Positions 13,309-15,951 of a stretch of DNA of 15,951 nt are shown piece by piece (the stretch's first letter is position 1; each line of letters starts with the position of its first letter). The stretch covers positions 1-15,951 of the forward strand of contig JBCDKU010000062.1 in assembly GCA_038746265.1 (NCBI GenBank), written 5' to 3'. The translations under genes and the position numbers were made by a program. A model generated the notes under the pieces. That model saw nothing but the letters and a program-made list of their open reading frames with translations, made no database searches and was not told the DNA's origin. The DNA comes from JBCBKP01 sp038746265 (GTDB lineage: Bacteria; Planctomycetota; Phycisphaerae; Phycisphaerales; UBA1924).

Positions 13309-14324
13309 CGAGGCGGCTCCTCGGTCGGCAGCGGCTTGGGGGTGTTCGTGATCGGTCGTAGCGGCGGCAGGCGGTAGAGCTTCATGTCCCAGCGGCCGTC
13401 GGGGGGGGTGGTCGGGATCTGGAACAGGTCCTCGTTGACCTGTCCGTCCATCACGCGGTTCTGGAACAGCACCCGCGTCTCGTCGCCGTCGGTGTCGAAC
13501 GTGCGGACGAACAGCGGCGTCACGCGCTGCGGGTCGCGGACGTCGTACCACACGCGGATCTCGTCGAACTCCTCGGCCGCCTTCTTGCCGGGCTTGGGCG
13601 TGAGCTTGAGCTGCCTGGGCTGCAGCGCGTCCACCTGCATCTTGACGACCGCGCTGAACGGCTCGAGCGCCTCGGTGTTGTCCACGAGCTCGGCGTCGAA
13701 CGTCTCGAGCACATCGGCGGAACGCTGCCCGACCGGCACGACGAACAGCCCCTGCTCGGGGCTCAGCGGGTCGAAGGTCTCGCCCTCGCGCGCGAGCTCG
13801 CGGATGTTGACCTGGAACTCGGCCGGGATCACCTCGGCGAGGTAGCGACCATCGAAGACGTACCGCTGGATCTCCGGGATGCGCTGCGTGCCGAGGACCT
13901 TCTCGGTCAGCTCGATGTAGAACCGCCGGTTGACCGCGCCCGCGCGGCGACGGTTCTCGAAGACCAAGCGGCCCCGCCGCTCCTGCTCGTCGCCCGCGAG
14001 CCCGAAGACGCGCGTGTAGCTCACGTCGGCTTGGAAGACCTCGATCGCCTGCGTCGAACGCTCGATCAGCTTGAGCAGCCCCTCGGCGTCGTTGATCTGC
14101 GGCGGCTCCTGGCGGTGATCGGGGATCTCGACCGCGCGGATCGGTTCGGGCTGGTCCTGCTGCACGACCGGCTGCATGACCGGCTGCACGGCCGGCCGCG
14201 CGACCGGCACCGGCGTCTCGTACACCTCGACCGCGGGCGGGGCGATCACCTGGACCGATGCATGGGCAGCGACCGCCGCGGTCAGGAGTGTGATGGACAG
14301 GGTTGTGCGTCGGGGTATGGCCAT
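13305..14324 (-). CDS. LolA-like secreted lipoprotein-carrier-type protein
   Basis: 339-residue exported protein. The signal peptide MAIPRRTTLSITLLTAAVAAHA is cleaved about residue 22. A Pro/Val/Gln-rich linker (about 28-76, with tetrapeptide repeats) leads to a beta-rich domain starting about residue 79. The pattern AEGLLKLIERSTQAIEVFQA, D, VSYTRV (80-106), then RRGRLVFENRR, FYIELTE, RYVFDGRYLAEV (154-165), resembles the LolA/outer-membrane lipoprotein-sorting fold, where an unclosed barrel carries lipid. In that family LolA shuttles lipoproteins across the periplasm; here the role is inferred, and sigma-E-regulator (RseB-like) folds are similar. The basic C-terminal tail is Pro-rich. ATG 14324 is preferred because it gives a clean signal peptide; GTG 14405 is in frame but gives a poor leader. 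The Shine-Dalgarno is weak (GAGA). Its TGA overlaps the ATG of the metalloprotease gene by 4 bases, arguing for one complex or pathway. ruvX lies 104 bases upstream. Confidence 0.75.
   Translation of the reverse strand: MAIPRRTTLSITLLTAAVAAHASVQVIAPPAVEVYETPVPVARPAVQPVMQPVVQQDQPEPIRAVEIPDHRQEPPQINDAEGLLKLIERSTQAIEVFQADVSYTRVFGLAGDEQERRGRLVFENRRRAGAVNRRFYIELTEKVLGTQRIPEIQRYVFDGRYLAEVIPAEFQVNIRELAREGETFDPLSPEQGLFVVPVGQRSADVLETFDAELVDNTEALEPFSAVVKMQVDALQPRQLKLTPKPGKKAAEEFDEIRVWYDVRDPQRVTPLFVRTFDTDGDETRVLFQNRVMDGQVNEDLFQIPTTPPDGRWDMKLYRLPPLRPITNTPKPLPTEEPPR
14166..14213. repeat. 12-bp tandem repeat in the LolA-like gene linker
   Basis: Four degenerate 12-base units start at 14166, 14178, 14190 and 14202. 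The first two differ at one base (GACCGGCTGCAT and GACCGGCTGCAC) and the rest are drifted copies. On the coding strand they specify a tetrapeptide series (VARP, AVQP, VMQP, VVQQ) in the linker after the signal peptide. Gain or loss of a unit keeps the frame, so linker length may vary between strains. Confidence 0.7.
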
Positions 14325-14342
14325 TCGTTCTCGATTCGGCTC

Positions 14343-14359
14343 GATCCGTTCAACCGATC
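14343..14359. promoter_or_regulatory. Near-palindrome upstream of the LolA-like gene
   Basis: GATCCGTTCAACCGATC is symmetric apart from the central base and one mismatched pair. It sits 19-35 bases before the LolA-like ATG in the 104-base gap after ruvX. Such a site could be an operator or a leader hairpin for the LolA-like/metalloprotease pair. No clear -10 or -35 was found with it, so the pair may also be read from upstream. Confidence 0.3.
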
Positions 14360-14428
14360 CAGACACCAGTGCGTTGCCCAGCCGGTTCCGGGCAGTTGGT
14401 CGCACGCTGTTCGGTTCGGCTGATCGGG

Positions 14429-14857
14429 TCAGCGCTGCTCATCAAGATACGACTGGAGGATGGCGGCCGCGGCGATGGCGTCGCGACGACGCTTTTTTTG
14501 CGCATGAGTCAGGCCACTGCGCGCCATTTTTTCGTCCGCCGCCATGCTGGAGCGCCGCTCGTCGTGCAGGATCACCTCGGCCCCGGTCCGTTCCCCGAGC
14601 CGTTTCGCGAAGGCCCGGACCAGCTTCGAGCGGGGCGACTCCGTCCCGTCGGCGTTGAGCGGCAGCCCCATGACGATCGCGGCGTCGGTCCCGGCTTCGT
14701 CGCGCCAGGCATCGTCGAGGGCCCGGAGCAGCGTCTCGCCGTCCGCGTGGTTGATGTCGATCTCGATGAGCTTGAGCGGGGAGGTGAGGTTGGTGATGGA
14801 GTCACCGAGGGCGAGGCCGGTGCGTTTGTCGCCGAGATCGATGGAGAGGTAGCGCAC
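14429..14857 (-). CDS. ruvX: RuvX/YqgF-type RNase H-fold nuclease (putative Holliday junction resolvase)
   Basis: 142-residue protein of the YqgF/RuvX family, cytoplasmic nucleases with an RNase H fold linked to Holliday junction resolution and to pre-16S rRNA 5' end processing. Motifs: SIDLGDKRTGLALGD at 5-19 with catalytic Asp7; VMGLPLNADGTESPRS at 62-77 (family G-P-N-G-T signature); HDERRSSMAAD at 98-108 with Glu100; and RRRDAIAAAAILQSYLDE at 123-140 with Asp126. All three acidic residues are present and the length is normal. The family usually has DERLTT at the third motif; DERRSS is a mild variant. Starts at GTG 14857, 12 bases after the stop of the YcxB-like gene, with AGGGG about 9 bases upstream. 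It is therefore probably co-transcribed with speE and the YcxB-like gene. Next downstream is the LolA-like gene, 104 bases away. Confidence 0.94.
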   Translation of the reverse strand: MRYLSIDLGDKRTGLALGDSITNLTSPLKLIEIDINHADGETLLRALDDAWRDEAGTDAAIVMGLPLNADGTESPRSKLVRAFAKRLGERTGAEVILHDERRSSMAADEKMARSGLTHAQKKRRRDAIAAAAILQSYLDEQR

Positions 14858-14869
14858 GGGTTTGGGCCC

Positions 14870-15679
14870 CTACTTCTTCGACCACAGTCTGAATGAACGA
14901 GCCGGTTGCTCGTTCTTCGAAGCAATCGCAGTCGCTATAAACTCTGCGGTTACTCGCTCGCCGCATTCTGGACAAACCGACCCACGCGCGCCAGCGAGTG
15001 CATACTGACATGACGGACACCTGAGGTCGTCTATCGCATCGTGTTTCGCAGCAAAACGGAGCACCCCACCAGCTTTGGTGATGTGATCGGTTGCCACCTC
15101 CAGAAAGCGAGTTCGATCCTCATTTGTCGCGAATGCTGATGCGGGCACGATCGTCGAGGCTCCGAGGATCTCCGAAATGATGATCGTTCCCCCGAAGTCT
15201 TCAGCAAAGGCGACCTCCTCCCAAGGTGTGCGTCGTTCCGTCCCCGCCGATTTCCACGTGACACCGAAATCATCTACACGCACCTCGACTGGATCTTGCA
15301 TAATTGGAGACATCCGTTCGGCAAGATACTTCGAGTAGTGTCGAGTCTCGGCTTCTTGCAGCCGCCTGGAAAGCCCGCTGCGAGCGAGCAGGAAGTTCGC
15401 GCCAAAGATGAGTCCATAGGCGATGAAGACTCCCAGAAAGAAGGCGTTGAGTCGCTCTTCAAGCGTTGCTGGGATGAGAAGAGTGACTAACGCTGGGGCC
15501 CCAAATTGGATTGAGAGCCATTGAAGCGAAGCAAGCGTCACCGAGATCTTTCGAGGACCGGGGTACCCGGCACTGATTGGGCTGTGTTCCGATGAATCTC
15601 GTGCTGACGCGATGCAAAACTCTTCAAGCAATTGCTTGCTTGTCTCGTATCTCACTGTTACGGAAACCGGCTCACTCAC
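14870..15679 (-). CDS. YcxB-like membrane protein with C-terminal zinc ribbon, low GC
   Basis: 269-residue membrane protein. N-terminal strand VSVTVRYETSKQLLEEF (5-21), two TM spans (about 48-70 and 79-98), then a soluble domain (about 130-200) with VEVRVDDFGVTWKS and WEEVAFAEDFGGTIIISE, closing with TIVPASAFATNEDRTRFLEV. That order matches YcxB-type proteins, whose soluble part has a PH-like fold; their function is unknown. A zinc ribbon follows: CPSC at 221-224 and CPEC at 236-239. GTG 15679 is the start: GGGGAAG lies about 5 bases upstream and the gene overlaps the speE stop by 8 bases. A longer in-frame start at 15826 would give a Ser/Arg-rich leader that is only an out-of-frame reading of speE. 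GC is about 48-52% in three 60-base rows I counted, against about 67% in a ruvX row, suggesting acquired or fast-evolving DNA. The gap to ruvX is 12 bases. Confidence 0.72.
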   Translation of the reverse strand: MSEPVSVTVRYETSKQLLEEFCIASARDSSEHSPISAGYPGPRKISVTLASLQWLSIQFGAPALVTLLIPATLEERLNAFFLGVFIAYGLIFGANFLLARSGLSRRLQEAETRHYSKYLAERMSPIMQDPVEVRVDDFGVTWKSAGTERRTPWEEVAFAEDFGGTIIISEILGASTIVPASAFATNEDRTRFLEVATDHITKAGGVLRFAAKHDAIDDLRCPSCQYALAGARGSVCPECGERVTAEFIATAIASKNEQPARSFRLWSKK

Positions 15680-15951
15680 CCAGCTTCCCCTGCCCAAAGA
15701 ACTTCGGGGGGTTGTCCTTCGTGTAGACGACCGTCTCCGCGTCGATTGCTTCGCGGAGGTGCTTGGGGAGGTGGGCGAGGCCGACGAGGGCTTCGCCGTC
15801 GTACATGCGCAGCGGCAGGGGCTCATGGTCGCCCTGCTTGTACGCCGGGTCGGTGTACTGCTTGAGCAGGGCGTCGGTCGCGGTCGGCGGCGGGACGGCG
15901 AGGGGCTTGCTCGAGGCCAGGATGAAGCTCCACGGGCTCGGATAGGTCGGC
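15672..15951 (-). CDS. speE: Spermidine synthase (polyamine aminopropyltransferase), C-terminal part only
   Basis: The last 92 residues of a gene whose 5' part lies beyond the window; TGA at 15674-15672. The family transfers the aminopropyl group of decarboxylated S-adenosylmethionine to putrescine or a similar amine. Evidence: the segment begins PTYPSPWSFILASSKPL, the YPSGxWSFTxASK-like strand of the SpeE C-terminal domain. About 40 residues later come LRMYDGEALVGLAHLPKHLREAI, the position and pattern of RYYNxEIHxAAFALPxFL. The SAM-binding core is outside the window, so activity cannot be judged. The tail KDNPPKFFGQGKLGE is a little longer than I expect. The YcxB-like gene starts inside its last codons, which suggests one transcript. 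A divergent paralogue of unknown substrate remains possible. Confidence 0.7.
   Translation of the reverse strand, partial: PTYPSPWSFILASSKPLAVPPPTATDALLKQYTDPAYKQGDHEPLPLRMYDGEALVGLAHLPKHLREAIDAETVVYTKDNPPKFFGQGKLGE

Noticed and set aside
10687..13377. Two long plus-strand open frames (10687-12084 and 12118-13377) opposite the metalloprotease gene
   Set aside because: Same mirror-frame effect: Arg/Val/Asp-rich composition, no motifs, no ribosome binding sites, and the minus strand carries signal peptide and HEYVH motif.
13309..13551. N-terminal extension of the metalloprotease from 13551
   Set aside because: The extension is Arg/Pro-rich and overlaps the LolA-like gene; ATG 13308 gives a clean signal peptide with a ribosome binding site.
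15680..15826. N-terminal extension of the YcxB-like protein from an ATG at 15826
   Set aside because: The extra 49 residues are Ser/Thr/Arg-rich and overlap the spermidine synthase reading frame; GTG 15679 has a good Shine-Dalgarno.

Overview
The window is high-GC bacterial chromosome and looks like a planctomycete, most likely in or near the Phycisphaerae. The evidence is a secreted protein ending in the VPTPG...GGL...RRRR form of the PEP-CTERM-type sorting tail, a C-terminal CPxC...CPxC zinc ribbon of a kind common in that phylum, short palindromic repeats in intergenic gaps, and the general style of the genes. The phylum call is an inference from protein style, not from a marker-gene phylogeny. 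No tRNA, rRNA, CRISPR array, IS element or phage gene was seen.

Layout, left to right. (1) 1-683: minus-strand PEP-CTERM-like secreted protein, cut by the window edge. (2) 684-956: intergenic gap with a pair of REP-like hairpins downstream of gyrB. (3) 957-3683: gyrB (minus), with unusual low-complexity linkers in its TOPRIM insert. (4) 3684-3853: divergent promoter region, then a four-TM membrane protein of unknown function (plus, 3854-4921). Its stop codon overlaps that of a convergent secreted metal-dependent amidohydrolase (minus, 4918-6327). (5) 6384-9700: a minus-strand run of rarA, 5-formyltetrahydrofolate cyclo-ligase and a LysM L,D-transpeptidase, leading into the amidohydrolase. (6) 9771-10541: a divergent PlsC-type acyltransferase (plus). 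(7) 10542-10632: convergent gap with two hairpins. (8) 10633-15951: a tightly packed minus-strand cluster in transcription order: spermidine synthase tail (speE, cut), a YcxB-like/zinc-ribbon membrane protein, ruvX, a LolA-like secreted protein, and a large secreted TPR protein with an HExxH metalloprotease site.

How they fit together. DNA metabolism (gyrB, rarA, ruvX) is mixed with envelope functions (L,D-transpeptidase, acyltransferase, LolA-like carrier, secreted peptidase, secreted amidohydrolase) and small-molecule metabolism (folate, polyamine). The strongest candidate for an undescribed functional unit is the LolA-like/TPR-metalloprotease pair: both have signal peptides and their reading frames overlap by 4 bases (ATGA), which implies coupled translation. 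The second point of interest is the YcxB-like/zinc-ribbon gene. It has about 50% GC in the rows counted, against about 67% in a neighbouring row, yet it is inserted seamlessly between speE and ruvX. Most of the rest is ordinary housekeeping DNA. No gene-free stretch exceeds 300 bases; the longest is 684-956.
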